A stretch of 34,532 nucleotides of DNA from Pseudomonas sp. 10-1B (GTDB lineage Bacteria > Pseudomonadota > Gammaproteobacteria > Pseudomonadales > Pseudomonadaceae), in NCBI RefSeq assembly GCF_000935045.1, contig NZ_JYKS01000079.1:1-34532 (forward strand). Direction: 5' to 3'. This document shows positions 15,692 through 23,578 of the stretch, in pieces. The notes under the pieces are model-generated. The model was given only the letters and a program-made list of their open reading frames with translations. It searched no databases and had not been told where the DNA came from. Made by a program: the position numbers and the translations under genes. Positions within the stretch are counted from its first letter, which is position 1; each line of letters begins with the position of its first letter.

Positions 15692-16569
15692 AATACCTTC
15701 ACTTCCAGCAGGTTCTTCAAGTACTGCCCGTAACCGTTCTTCATCAACGGCTGGGCAAGGCGCTCAAGCTGTTCAGCGTTGATCCAGCCCGCGCGGTAGC
15801 AAATCTCTTCAGGGCAAGCGACCTTGAGGCCCTGGCGCCGCTCCATGGTGGCGATGTATTGGCTGGCATCCAGAAGGCTGTCGTGGGTACCGGTATCCAG
15901 CCACGCATAACCACGCCCCATGATCTCGACCTGCAATTGCTGCTGCTGGAGGTACAAGTTGTTGAGGTCGGTGATTTCCAGCTCGCCACGTGCCGACGGT
16001 TTCAGTTGCCTGGCCAGGTCGACGACCTGGTTGTCGTAGAAATAAAGGCCGGTGACCGCATAGTTGGACTTGGGGACTTTCGGCTTTTCTTCAATCGACA
16101 ATACACGCCCATTGCCATCGAACTCCGCGACCCCGTAACGCTCCGGGTCCTGAACGTGATAAGCAAAAACGGACGCCCCCGTCTGCCGCTGGTCAGCGTT
16201 CAGAAGCAGAGACTGGAAGTCATGACCATAGAAAATGTTGTCACCCAGCACCAAGGCCGACGCGGCGTTGCCAATGAAATCCGCCCCGATCGTGAACGCC
16301 TGGGCCAACCCGTCCGGGCTAGCCTGCACGGCGTACGAAAGGTTGATCCCCCAACGGCTACCATCACCCAGCAGTTGCTCGAAGCGCGGGGTGTCCTGTG
16401 GGGTCGAGATGATCAGGATGTCGCGAATGCCGGCCAGCAGCAGTGTACTGAGCGGGTAGTAGATCATCGGCTTGTCGTACACCGGCAACAGCTGCTTCGA
16501 TACCGACAGCGTGGCGGGGTGCAAGCGAGTACCAGAGCCACCCGCCAGAATGAGTCCTTTACGTGCCAT
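15688..16569 (-). CDS. rfbA: Glucose-1-phosphate thymidylyltransferase
   Basis: A 293-residue cytosolic enzyme joining dTTP and glucose 1-phosphate to give dTDP-glucose. It carries the nucleotide-binding signature GGSGTRLHP (10-18), SKQLLPVYDKPMIYYPLS, the metal/substrate motif VLGDNIFYG, and EEKPKVPKSNYAVTGLYFYD. Length matches the RmlA long form, which usually is feedback-inhibited by dTDP-L-rhamnose. ATG at 16569 starts 9 bases past the end of rfbD; the frame is open 18 codons more into rfbD and is rejected. Confidence 0.97.
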   Translation of the reverse strand: MARKGLILAGGSGTRLHPATLSVSKQLLPVYDKPMIYYPLSTLLLAGIRDILIISTPQDTPRFEQLLGDGSRWGINLSYAVQASPDGLAQAFTIGADFIGNAASALVLGDNIFYGHDFQSLLLNADQRQTGASVFAYHVQDPERYGVAEFDGNGRVLSIEEKPKVPKSNYAVTGLYFYDNQVVDLARQLKPSARGELEITDLNNLYLQQQQLQVEIMGRGYAWLDTGTHDSLLDASQYIATMERRQGLKVACPEEICYRAGWINAEQLERLAQPLMKNGYGQYLKNLLEVKVF

Positions 16570-16577
16570 GAGAATTC

Positions 16578-17483
16578 CTAGCGCTGGATTTCGTCCAGCA
16601 TGCGTTGCACACCTTGTTGCCAAAGCGGCATCTTGAGATTGAAGGTTTCTTCGAGTTTAGCCAATGCCAGCCGAGAATTTCGCGGGCGTGGCGCCGGCAC
16701 CGGGTAGGCTTCGGTACTGATTGCGCCTACCTGGTCAGCTGAAACCTTCAAGGCAATGCCGTTGCGGCTGGCATGCGCCAATACGAACTGGGCATACCCG
16801 TGCCAGCTGGTTTCACCAGCTGCTGCAAGATGGTAGGTGCCAGCCAAATGACTCGCGTCCTGCGCGCTAAAAAGCCGGTGCAGAATATGGGCGGTAACAT
16901 CGGCGATCAGTTCTGCGCCGGTAGGGGCGCCAAACTGGTCTGCCACCACGTTGAGCGCATCGCGCTCAGCCGCCAGGCGTAGCATGGTCTTGGCAAAATT
17001 TTGGCCGCGCGCAGCATACACCCAACTGGTACGCAGCACCACGGCAGAGGCGCCGCTGGCCTGAATGGCCAACTCGCCATCGAGCTTGGTACGGCCATAG
17101 ACAGACAACGGAGCGGTGGGGGCGTCCTCTTGCCATTGCGCCTGACCACTGCCATCGAACACGTAGTCCGTGGAGTAGTGGATCAGCCACGCACCCAGCC
17201 TGGCGGCCTCACGCGCCAGAACACCTGGCGCTTCGGCGTTGATCCGGGCGGCCAGTTCTGGCTCGCCCTCGGCTTTGTCCACTGCGGTGTAGGCCGCAGC
17301 GTTGATGATCACGTCCGGGGCTAGCGAGCGCACTGTAGCCGCCAGGCCGTCGAGGTTGCTCAGATCCCCACACAAGTCACCGTCGCCCTGGCGGTCAAGC
17401 GCAATCACCTCTCCCAATGGCGCGAGGGCACGCTGCAACTCCCAACCTACTTGTCCGTTTTTCCCCAACAGCAATATTTTCAA
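16578..17483 (-). CDS. rfbD: dTDP-4-dehydrorhamnose reductase
   Basis: A 301-residue SDR-type reductase for the last step to dTDP-L-rhamnose, using NADPH or NADH. It has the dinucleotide loop GKNGQVG (7-13), the block IHYSTDYVFDGSG (about 101-113) and catalytic Tyr129/Lys133 (YGRTK). The start overlaps the stop of rfbB by four bases (ATGA at 17480-17483), consistent with translational coupling. Confidence 0.97.
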   Translation of the reverse strand: MKILLLGKNGQVGWELQRALAPLGEVIALDRQGDGDLCGDLSNLDGLAATVRSLAPDVIINAAAYTAVDKAEGEPELAARINAEAPGVLAREAARLGAWLIHYSTDYVFDGSGQAQWQEDAPTAPLSVYGRTKLDGELAIQASGASAVVLRTSWVYAARGQNFAKTMLRLAAERDALNVVADQFGAPTGAELIADVTAHILHRLFSAQDASHLAGTYHLAAAGETSWHGYAQFVLAHASRNGIALKVSADQVGAISTEAYPVPAPRPRNSRLALAKLEETFNLKMPLWQQGVQRMLDEIQR

Positions 17484-18550
17484 ACTTTGTTAGCCCCATA
17501 TTGCTGCGCGACCCAGTCACGATAGCTGCCGTCCATTACGCCTTTAACCCATTCCTGGTTAGCCAGATACCAGGTAACAGTCTTGCGAATACCGGTTTCG
17601 AAGGTTTCGGCAGGCTTCCAGCCAAGCTCGCGTTCGAGCTTGCGGGCATCGATTGCATAACGGCGGTCATGGCCTGGGCGGTCGGTGACAAAGCTGATCT
17701 GGCTGGCATAAGGCTGCCCGTCAGCCCGCGGGCTAAGCTCATCGAGCAGCGCACATACGCGGTGGACGATGTCGAGGTTGGCCATCTCGTTCCAGCCGCC
17801 GACGTTATACACCTCACCCACCTGCCCTGCTTCCAGCACACGGCGGATGGCGCTGCAGTGGTCTTTGACGTATAACCAGTCACGAATCTGCTGGCCATCG
17901 CCGTACACCGGCAGCGGCTTGCCGGCCAGGGCATTGACGATCATCAGCGGGATCAGCTTCTCGGGGAAATGCAGCGGCCCGTAGTTGTTCGAGCAATTGG
18001 TGGTGAGTACCGGCAGGCCATAGGTGTGGTGATAGGAACGCACCAGGTGGTCGCTGGCGGCCTTGCTCGCTGAATACGGGCTGTTTGGCTGGTATTGATG
18101 GGTTTCGGTGAATGCAGGGTCACCGGCTTTCAGCGAGCCATAAACCTCGTCGGTGGAAACATGCAGGAAGCGGAACGCCGCCCGCTCTGCCTCATCCAGG
18201 CTATGCCAGTAGCCCCGCACGGCTTCCAGCAACTGGAAGGTACCCACCACATTGGTTTCAACGAACGCCTGGGGCCCATGAATGGAGCGGTCGACGTGCG
18301 ATTCGGCGGCGAAATTGAGCACGGCGCGCGGGCGATGCTCGGCCAATAGCCGTTGCACCAACGGCCCGTCGCCGATATCCCCCTGCACGAAGACATGCTG
18401 CGGATTACCCTCCAGGCTAGCCAGGCTCCGCAGGTTGCCGGCGTAGGTCAGCTTGTCCAGGTTGACGATGGTTTCGCCTGACTGGCTAACCCAATCCAGC
18501 ACGAAATTCGCACCAATGAAGCCGGCGCCGCCGGTTACCAGGATTGTCAT
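17480..18550 (-). CDS. rfbB: dTDP-glucose 4,6-dehydratase
   Basis: A 356-residue extended-SDR enzyme converting dTDP-glucose to dTDP-4-keto-6-deoxyglucose with bound NAD+. Motifs: TGGAGFIGANF near the start, the catalytic TDE (133-135) in VSTDEVYG, Tyr159/Lys163 (YSASK), and NNYGPLHFPEKLIPLM. First gene of the rfbBDAC operon. The ribosome site before the ATG at 18550 is weak (GAAGCG). The operon promoter should lie within 18551-18700, but I could not identify it. Rhamnose is a standard constituent of pseudomonad LPS core and O-antigen and of rhamnolipids. Confidence 0.97.
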   Translation of the reverse strand: MTILVTGGAGFIGANFVLDWVSQSGETIVNLDKLTYAGNLRSLASLEGNPQHVFVQGDIGDGPLVQRLLAEHRPRAVLNFAAESHVDRSIHGPQAFVETNVVGTFQLLEAVRGYWHSLDEAERAAFRFLHVSTDEVYGSLKAGDPAFTETHQYQPNSPYSASKAASDHLVRSYHHTYGLPVLTTNCSNNYGPLHFPEKLIPLMIVNALAGKPLPVYGDGQQIRDWLYVKDHCSAIRRVLEAGQVGEVYNVGGWNEMANLDIVHRVCALLDELSPRADGQPYASQISFVTDRPGHDRRYAIDARKLERELGWKPAETFETGIRKTVTWYLANQEWVKGVMDGSYRDWVAQQYGANKV

Positions 18551-18832
18551 AGGGTTGGACGCTTCTCGTGGGTGTTGGTTGAAGATATCTGGCGCAATTC
18601 TAGACGGGAATGCGGCTGGAGTGTTGGGGTAAGACGCCGTTCACGCTTTGACCGTTGTACTGTCATTGCCGCGGGCCCTGTTTGTTTGCACGCACGTCAG
18701 ACTTTCCTGAAACCTTGCCCTCCCCCTTCAGATTGATGAGCCAGCGAACTATCCTACACACCAGTCAGAAGCAGCTGAATTGTCGGGGAAATCCCCCAGG
18801 GATAACTTCACCCGGGTCGCCATGTTGGTGAC

Positions 18833-18951
18833 CGGGTGTGAGAACCTGTTGTGCACTGCTGCTCTACTGTTCAATGGTAGCCATTCGCGGGCAAGCTTCT
18901 GCTTGGCCGGTTTTTCAGTGCACCGGTTTCTCACCCCGCGCAATGGCTGCC
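18833..18951 (+). ncRNA. Strongly structured leader upstream of the DUF6124/DUF3077 gene
   Basis: GGTAGCCATTCGCGGG (18876-18891) pairs with CCCGCGCAATGGCTGCC (18935-18951) over 16 positions with one wobble and one bulge, enclosing a small CAAGC-TTCT-GCTTG hairpin. A second arm CGGGTGTGAGAACC (18833-18846) can instead pair with GGTTTCTCACCCCG (18925-18938) over 13 positions with two bulges, and the two foldings are mutually exclusive. This lies 60-180 bases before the start codon on the same strand. It may be a regulatory mRNA leader, a small RNA, or a degenerate repeat. I recall similar leaders before related genes in pseudomonads but cannot check. Confidence 0.4.
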
Positions 18952-19010
18952 ACCTTTGTCCGTGAGAAAGATCGAGGTGGTGGATTCTGTTAACGCACTG
19001 GAATTTCACC

Positions 19011-19286
19011 ATGAAGAAGAACGACCTTTCCCCCATCCTCACCGCAGGCATCGAAACCTTCCTCGAAGCCGGCAACCCCACCCTGGACCTGCTCCGCGTC
19101 CAACCCGGCGTCCCGGTCGATGATGCCTATGAACACGTCTCGGTCCTGCTGGGCTACTGCAAGCACCTTGTGCGCGAAGGCGACATGGAGGACGACCACA
19201 AGATGTTGGGCGCAGCGGATTACCTGCTGGCCATGGCCAAGGCCCTGATGAACGACATCGAAATTGCGAAGAACAAACGCCACTGA
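19011..19286 (+). CDS. DUF6124/DUF3077-family small protein
   Basis: A 91-residue soluble protein. The middle carries LLRVQPGVPVDDAYEHVSVL, the hallmark of a small protein family abundant in Pseudomonas, in which each genome has many paralogues with the 'RPGVP...A...S.LL' pattern. The C-terminal half is helical (LAMAKALMNDIEIAK). Function is unknown; small size and multicopy nature have led to guesses of a regulatory role. The start codon lacks a strong ribosome site, which together with the structured leader just upstream suggests translation may be controlled by RNA folding. Confidence 0.8.
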   Translation: MKKNDLSPILTAGIETFLEAGNPTLDLLRVQPGVPVDDAYEHVSVLLGYCKHLVREGDMEDDHKMLGAADYLLAMAKALMNDIEIAKNKRH

Positions 19287-19348
19287 AGACGCGCCCCAAG
19301 AGCTGGCAGGCGCTGCCGGAACAGACATCGAGGCAGTTTTAGTGTGAG

Positions 19349-19460
19349 CTGTTCTTTGTGAGGGCTGTTTTTTGCAGGGACTGTTTTTTGCGGGGACTGT
19401 TTTTTGTGGATGCTGTTTTTTGTGGATGCTGTTTTTTGTGGATGCTGTTTTTTGTGTAGG
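19349..19460. repeat. Seven tandem copies of a 16-bp repeat
   Basis: The unit CTGTTTTTTGTGGATG begins at 19349, 19365, 19381, 19397, 19413, 19429 and 19445, exactly 16 bases apart. The three copies at 19397-19444 are identical except for their edges; the outer ones drift. The last copy runs into a REP element. Period 16 rules out an in-frame peptide repeat. It looks like a polymorphic minisatellite (VNTR). Confidence 0.93.
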
Positions 19461-19499
19461 AGCGGGCTTGCCCGCGAACACCGGCAAAGCCGGTGCCAT
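19455..19499 (+). repeat. Single REP element next to the tandem repeat
   Basis: TGTAGGAGCGGGCTTGCCCG then CGAACACCGGCAAAGCCGGTG. It begins within the last 16-bp repeat unit. A degenerate unit follows at 19634-19659. The rest of the gap 19500-19717 holds nothing I recognise. Confidence 0.85.
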
Positions 19500-19717
19500 C
19501 CCCCCGACAGCCATCCCCCAAAGTCAGCCCGATGCCCCTAGCCAACCAATACCCAGCCTCATTGCGCCCCCATGCCGACCAGCCCGCCCCCCCCTCACAA
19601 GTACGGCACATGCCTTAAGGTCAATGCGGTCGAGGTGGGAGCTGGCATGCCGCCGATGGCCTGCACAGCAGCCCCAATAGCCCTAACTGACCTGCACCAC
19701 CCAATACAGCCCGTCTT

Positions 19718-20431
19718 TCAAATCACGGTTCGTGGATAAACACTGATAAATGCCGAAATGGCAATCGCATCCCCATCATCAACCTTCACCCGCGGGCTCT
19801 GCCCCGAGCGTTTGATCTCAGAAGCAAAATCAGCCGTCCTGAATGCCTGCTCCAGCTCGTCAGTGCCCGCCCCGGCATACACAACCACCTGGGTACCGGT
19901 ATTGTGCTTTTGCAGGGGCAACTGCTTGATCTGCACCTGTACACCCGCCTTGGTCAGCGCAACGGCAATTTCCTTGGCAAAGCGAACAGCCTCTTTGTCA
20001 TCCTTGTGGATATTCAGCAGCACCACCGGTACCAGCGTTTTAGCCTTCAGCTCGCCCGCCAGGGCCTTGAATGCGTCATGCGCCTGCGGCGTCAGCGTTC
20101 TCGGCTTGAGGCTGGCCTCCAGCTTGAGCCGCTCGGCCTTTTCGCGCTCCAGTTCGGCCTTGAGCGCGTCGTTCTGCTCTGTGAGCTGACGAATCTCAAG
20201 CTGCGCCTGCGCGGCCGACTCATTGACCACGGTAATTTCCTGCGAAGCCCGCGAAATGGAGATTTCGGAATGCTGGTTTTTTACATCCGAGGTCATGTGA
20301 GCCAGGATCATTGCGCTGGCAGCGATTAACGCGGCGATGACGGCTGTGGCGGATGCTATGGCGTGGATCAGGCTGGCGGTGCCTGCAGAGATATCCGGCA
20401 TGAAAAACTTCTTGAACTTATGGGTTTTCAT
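19718..20431 (-). CDS. Membrane-anchored coiled-coil protein, function unknown
   Basis: A 237-residue protein that I do not recognise. It has a basic start (MKTHKFKKFF), one transmembrane helix at about 20-45, a predicted coiled coil at about 70-108 rich in Glu, Lys and Leu, then a globular alpha/beta domain (about 115-237) with strands LVPVVLLNIH, VQVQIKQLPL and QVVVYAGAG. The topology suggests a periplasmic or cytosolic C-terminal domain held at the inner membrane. Start is uncertain: ATG at 20431 is used, with in-frame ATGs at 20458 and 20479, none with a strong ribosome site. It stands alone on the minus strand, divergent from the capsule cluster. Confidence 0.65.
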   Translation of the reverse strand: MKTHKFKKFFMPDISAGTASLIHAIASATAVIAALIAASAMILAHMTSDVKNQHSEISISRASQEITVVNESAAQAQLEIRQLTEQNDALKAELEREKAERLKLEASLKPRTLTPQAHDAFKALAGELKAKTLVPVVLLNIHKDDKEAVRFAKEIAVALTKAGVQVQIKQLPLQKHNTGTQVVVYAGAGTDELEQAFRTADFASEIKRSGQSPRVKVDDGDAIAISAFISVYPRTVI

Positions 20432-20479
20432 CGTTTCACGTTCAGGGAGGCGCGCCATATAAGTGGCCGGCTCGGGCAA

Positions 20480-20960
20480 TCGGCGAGCTTAGCAGCAAGC
20501 GTCGCCATAGCACAGTGCCATAAATCGCTACGCCCGGCAGCACTTCAAGGACTACAGCGACACCCCTCTGATGCGAAGGCTTTGAATCCGTCTACTCCCA
20601 AAACCCCATGAACCTATGGGACATAGCGCTCATACTGAGCGATCGTCCCGTGTGCTGTTTTTAAAAGCCTGTCTCCGGGACGGCCAAGAGCACTCTTGTG
20701 TCCTTTTTCCCACCAAACGCTGAGCTTTACCGAGCTAAATGCACCATCGTTCCGCTGGCGAATCATCGACAAACGGCATGGAGCCTTCACAGAGAATCGG
20801 CCCGCCTCGCTTGACGCTTATGCCCTCTGACGCTTAACCTTTTGCCCCTTAGAACAGGGAAGTATCCGGAACATTCCGCTCGCAGTCGCAACAGTGCACC
20901 TTTCCTGAAGATGAATTCCGGCGTGCCACAGGCGCGCTGCTTTGCTTTGCGGTCGCCATC
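20480..20960 (+). promoter_or_regulatory. Upstream region of the capsule cluster
   Basis: A 480 bp gap. It holds an inverted repeat CGTCCCG/CGGGACG (20644-20650 and 20676-20682), and a 9-base direct repeat TGACGCTTA at 20812-20820 and 20828-20836. The first copy contains TTGACG (20811-20816), a good -35; 18 bases on is TAACCT, a poor -10. A short ORF (20911-20964, 17 codons) ends with TGA overlapping the TTG start of the permease gene. I saw no JUMPstart/ops (GGCGGTAG) element. Confidence 0.35.
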
Positions 20961-21752
20961 TTGAAGCCTCGTTCCCCGCTGCAGATCCAGAAATCGGTCA
21001 TCTTCGCCCTAGTCCTGCGCGAGGCTCGTGCGCGGGTTGGCAAAAGTCGCCTGGGCGCGCTTTGGATGCTGCTTGAGCCTATCGTTCACCTGCTGGTGTT
21101 CTCCCTTCTGTTTGCAATGCTGCGTGGCCGCACCCTCTCCGGTGTCGAGTACCCAGTGTTCATTCTGGTCGGCATGGCTCCCTTCCTGCTGTATCGAAAC
21201 ACCGCACTCCGGCTGATGGATAGCCTGAGGGAAAACCGCTCCTTGTTTGGCTACAAGCAAATCAAGCCCTTGGACACCTACCTGGCCCGCGTCATCGTCG
21301 AAACCTGCATCGCCGCCACGGTCTACGCCATCCTGGTCTTCGGCTTTGCCTGGTTCGGCTTCGACATGACCATTCACAGCCCTCTGGAATGGGTCGCGAC
21401 CCTGCTCCTAGGCCTGCTATTCGCCTTTGGCCTGGGTATGCTCTTTGCGCTGATAACCCACGCCCTTCCCAGCGTGAAAATTGTCATCCGCATGGCCTTC
21501 TTCCCGCTCTATTTCATTTCGGGCGTGCTGCTTCCAGCGTCTTATCTGCCTCAGGCAATGATGCCTGTGCTGCTGCTCAACCCGTTCCTGCACATTCTCG
21601 AGCTGATCCGTGCAGAGGTACTGCCCCATTACACCCCGGTCGACGGCGTTTCCGCGACCTACGTAATCAGCTTCACCACGGTATTGCTGTTCCTGTCGCT
21701 GGGCGCCTACCGCGCTCGCAGGATGCATCTGATTTCCACCAAGAACGGTTAA
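20961..21752 (+). CDS. kpsM: Capsule ABC-transporter permease (KpsM-like)
   Basis: A 263-residue ABC-2-type inner-membrane permease that forms the channel for a lipid-linked polysaccharide together with KpsT. The N-terminus carries LREARARVGKSRLGALWMLLEPI, the amphipathic interface motif of KpsM/Wzm permeases. Six hydrophobic segments follow, ending in the C-terminal RARRMHL. The TTG at 20961 is chosen because alignment from memory to E. coli KpsM begins at this point and the length (263 versus about 258) agrees. There is no clear ribosome site; a 17-codon ORF overlapping as TTGA may give translational coupling. First gene of the export module kpsM-kpsT-kpsE-OPX. Confidence 0.92.
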   Translation: MKPRSPLQIQKSVIFALVLREARARVGKSRLGALWMLLEPIVHLLVFSLLFAMLRGRTLSGVEYPVFILVGMAPFLLYRNTALRLMDSLRENRSLFGYKQIKPLDTYLARVIVETCIAATVYAILVFGFAWFGFDMTIHSPLEWVATLLLGLLFAFGLGMLFALITHALPSVKIVIRMAFFPLYFISGVLLPASYLPQAMMPVLLLNPFLHILELIRAEVLPHYTPVDGVSATYVISFTTVLLFLSLGAYRARRMHLISTKNG

Positions 21753-21765
21753 GTACAGGCCAAAC

Positions 21766-22419
21766 GTGTTCGAGCTTAGAAACGTCACCAAGTCGTACCT
21801 CACGCCGAATGGCCGCCGATACGTCTTTCGCAACCTGTCGCTGGCAATCCCGCCGGGTAAGAACATTGGCTTGATCGGCCGCAACGGCGCCGGCAAGTCC
21901 ACACTCATGCGCCTGCTCGGCGGCGCAGACGTTCCTGACTCCGGCACAATCATCACCGACCGCAGCATTTCGTGGCCGGTCGGCCTGACTGGTGGTTTCC
22001 AGGGCAGCATGACCGGGCGCGACAACATCAAGTTCGTCTGCCGCGTCTATGGTGCCACCGGCGAAGCCATGCGCGAGAAGATCCGCTACGTACAGGAGTT
22101 TGCCGAGATCGGCGACTGGATCGACGAGCCGATCAAGACCTACTCATCCGGCATGCGCTCCCGCGTGGCGTTTGGCCTGAGCATGGCGTTCGATTTTGAC
22201 TACTACCTGATCGACGAAGTGATGTCGGTGGGTGATGCACAGTTCAAGCGCAAATGCGCCGAAGTGTTCAAAGACAAGTTACAAAATTCCAACGTCGTCC
22301 TGGTTTCTCACAACATGCCCGAAATCGAGAAGCTCTGCGACGTGGTCCTGCTGGTACGTAACGGCGGCATCCAGGTATACGACGACATTGCCGAAGGCAT
22401 CAAGGCCTACAACAGCTGA
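21766..22419 (+). CDS. kpsT: Capsule ABC-transporter ATPase (KpsT-like)
   Basis: A 217-residue cytosolic ATP-binding subunit. Walker A is GRNGAGKST (38-46), the ABC signature is the KpsT-type YSSGMRSR (126-133), Walker B is YLIDE (147-151) and the switch histidine is His182 (LVSHN). The short length without a C-terminal carbohydrate-binding domain puts it with KpsT (group 2 capsule) rather than with Wzt proteins that recognise O-antigen chain ends. It starts with GTG 13 bases after kpsM. Confidence 0.95.
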   Translation: MFELRNVTKSYLTPNGRRYVFRNLSLAIPPGKNIGLIGRNGAGKSTLMRLLGGADVPDSGTIITDRSISWPVGLTGGFQGSMTGRDNIKFVCRVYGATGEAMREKIRYVQEFAEIGDWIDEPIKTYSSGMRSRVAFGLSMAFDFDYYLIDEVMSVGDAQFKRKCAEVFKDKLQNSNVVLVSHNMPEIEKLCDVVLLVRNGGIQVYDDIAEGIKAYNS

Positions 22420-22471
22420 TCAACCTACTCCAATTACGTAGCACCGTTCGACTTCAAGGATGCATCCAACT

Positions 22472-23578
22472 ATGAGCAGCACGGGTAACAAGAAGGGCTG
22501 GCGCCTGGCGATCGCCATGGTGGTCTTGCCAATGATCCTGGCAAGCGTGTACTACGGCGTATTCGCCATAGACCGCTTCGTCAGCTCCGCCCAGGTGGTA
22601 GTACGCCAGGATGGCGGCAATCAGGGTGCGCAGATGCCCGGCCTTGCAACCTTGCTGACCGGTACCAACCCGGCCTCGCGAGAAGAAACCCTGTACCTGC
22701 GCGAATACATCACGTCGATGGACATGATGCTCCTGCTCGAAGACCGCGTGCACTGGGTAGAGCAATTCGCCGCCCAGCGTAGCGACGTGTTCTTCTGGCT
22801 CGACAAGGATGCAGCACGCGAAGACCTGCTCAAGTACTACCAGCGCATGGTTTCGGCCCACTACGACGAAACGACCGGCTTGCTGCGCGTCGAAGTCCAA
22901 GCGTTCACCCCGGAACTGTCCGAGAAGATGCTGCGCGTCATTCTTCAGGCGAGCGAGCACTTCGTCAATGAAGTCAGCCATAACATTGCCCGCGAGCAGA
23001 TGAAGTTTGCCCAGGGCGAACTGGAAACCGCGCGCGTCAACTACGCTACACGCAAAACCCAACTGCTGAACTTCCAGAACGAGAACAAGGTACTGGACGG
23101 TGGTAACAGCGCACAAAGCCGCGCCACGATCATCGCCGACCTTGAGGGCCAGTACACCAAAGAGCAAGCCGCCCTCACCGAGATGTCGTTCAAGCTGCGC
23201 GGTGACGCCCCACAGATTCGCCAGCAAAAGCAGAAAGTCGAAGCCATCACCCAGCAGTTGGCCAAGGAGAAACGCCTGCTGGTGTCGTCTCCTAAAGGCT
23301 CGCAGTTGAACGTGGTTGCATCGCGCTTCCAGCAACTAACACTGGATGCCGGCATTGCCGAAGAAACGTATAAAACCTCTGTGGCCGCGCTGGACAATGC
23401 CCGCGTCGAAGCCAGCAAGAAAATTCGCACCCTGGTTACTGTAGTTAGCCCCAACACCCCCCAATTAGCCCTGTATCCGGAGCGCTGGTACAACCTGGCA
23501 ACCATTCTGCTGGGCCTGCTGATGCTTTATGGCATCACCCGCTTCATTCTGGCTTCGATCGAGGATCATCGTGATTAA
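22472..23578 (+). CDS. kpsE: Capsule export inner-membrane protein (KpsE/BexC/CtrB family)
   Basis: A 368-residue polysaccharide co-polymerase (PCP-3) that spans the periplasm and couples the ABC transporter to the outer-membrane channel. One transmembrane helix lies near the N-terminus (about 9-27, WRLAIAMVVLPMILASVYYG) and a second near the C-terminus (NLATILLGLLMLYGI). The region between is largely helical, with long coiled-coil stretches in the middle. ATG at 22472 is preferred because CAAGGA ends about 11 bases before it; the ATG at 22460 overlaps that site. It ends in a GTGATTAA overlap with the next gene. Confidence 0.93.
   Translation: MSSTGNKKGWRLAIAMVVLPMILASVYYGVFAIDRFVSSAQVVVRQDGGNQGAQMPGLATLLTGTNPASREETLYLREYITSMDMMLLLEDRVHWVEQFAAQRSDVFFWLDKDAAREDLLKYYQRMVSAHYDETTGLLRVEVQAFTPELSEKMLRVILQASEHFVNEVSHNIAREQMKFAQGELETARVNYATRKTQLLNFQNENKVLDGGNSAQSRATIIADLEGQYTKEQAALTEMSFKLRGDAPQIRQQKQKVEAITQQLAKEKRLLVSSPKGSQLNVVASRFQQLTLDAGIAEETYKTSVAALDNARVEASKKIRTLVTVVSPNTPQLALYPERWYNLATILLGLLMLYGITRFILASIEDHRD

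Noticed and set aside
18749..19081. 110-codon minus-strand frame opposite the structured leader
   Set aside because: No ribosome site or known domain; the base pairing of the region explains its pattern better.
19349..19460. Possible CRISPR array
   Set aside because: The copies are head-to-tail without spacers and no cas genes are present.
18990..19514. Minus-strand frame with a Lys/Asn/Thr-rich repeat peptide
   Set aside because: The repetitive peptide comes from the 16-bp tandem repeat, whose period changes frame at each copy, and from antisense of the DUF6124/DUF3077 gene.
20480..20960. JUMPstart/ops element for RfaH control before the capsule genes
   Set aside because: I looked for GGCGGTAG and close variants and did not see one.
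22454..23335. 293-codon minus-strand frame over kpsE
   Set aside because: Antisense shadow; kpsE on the plus strand has clear family features and gene context.
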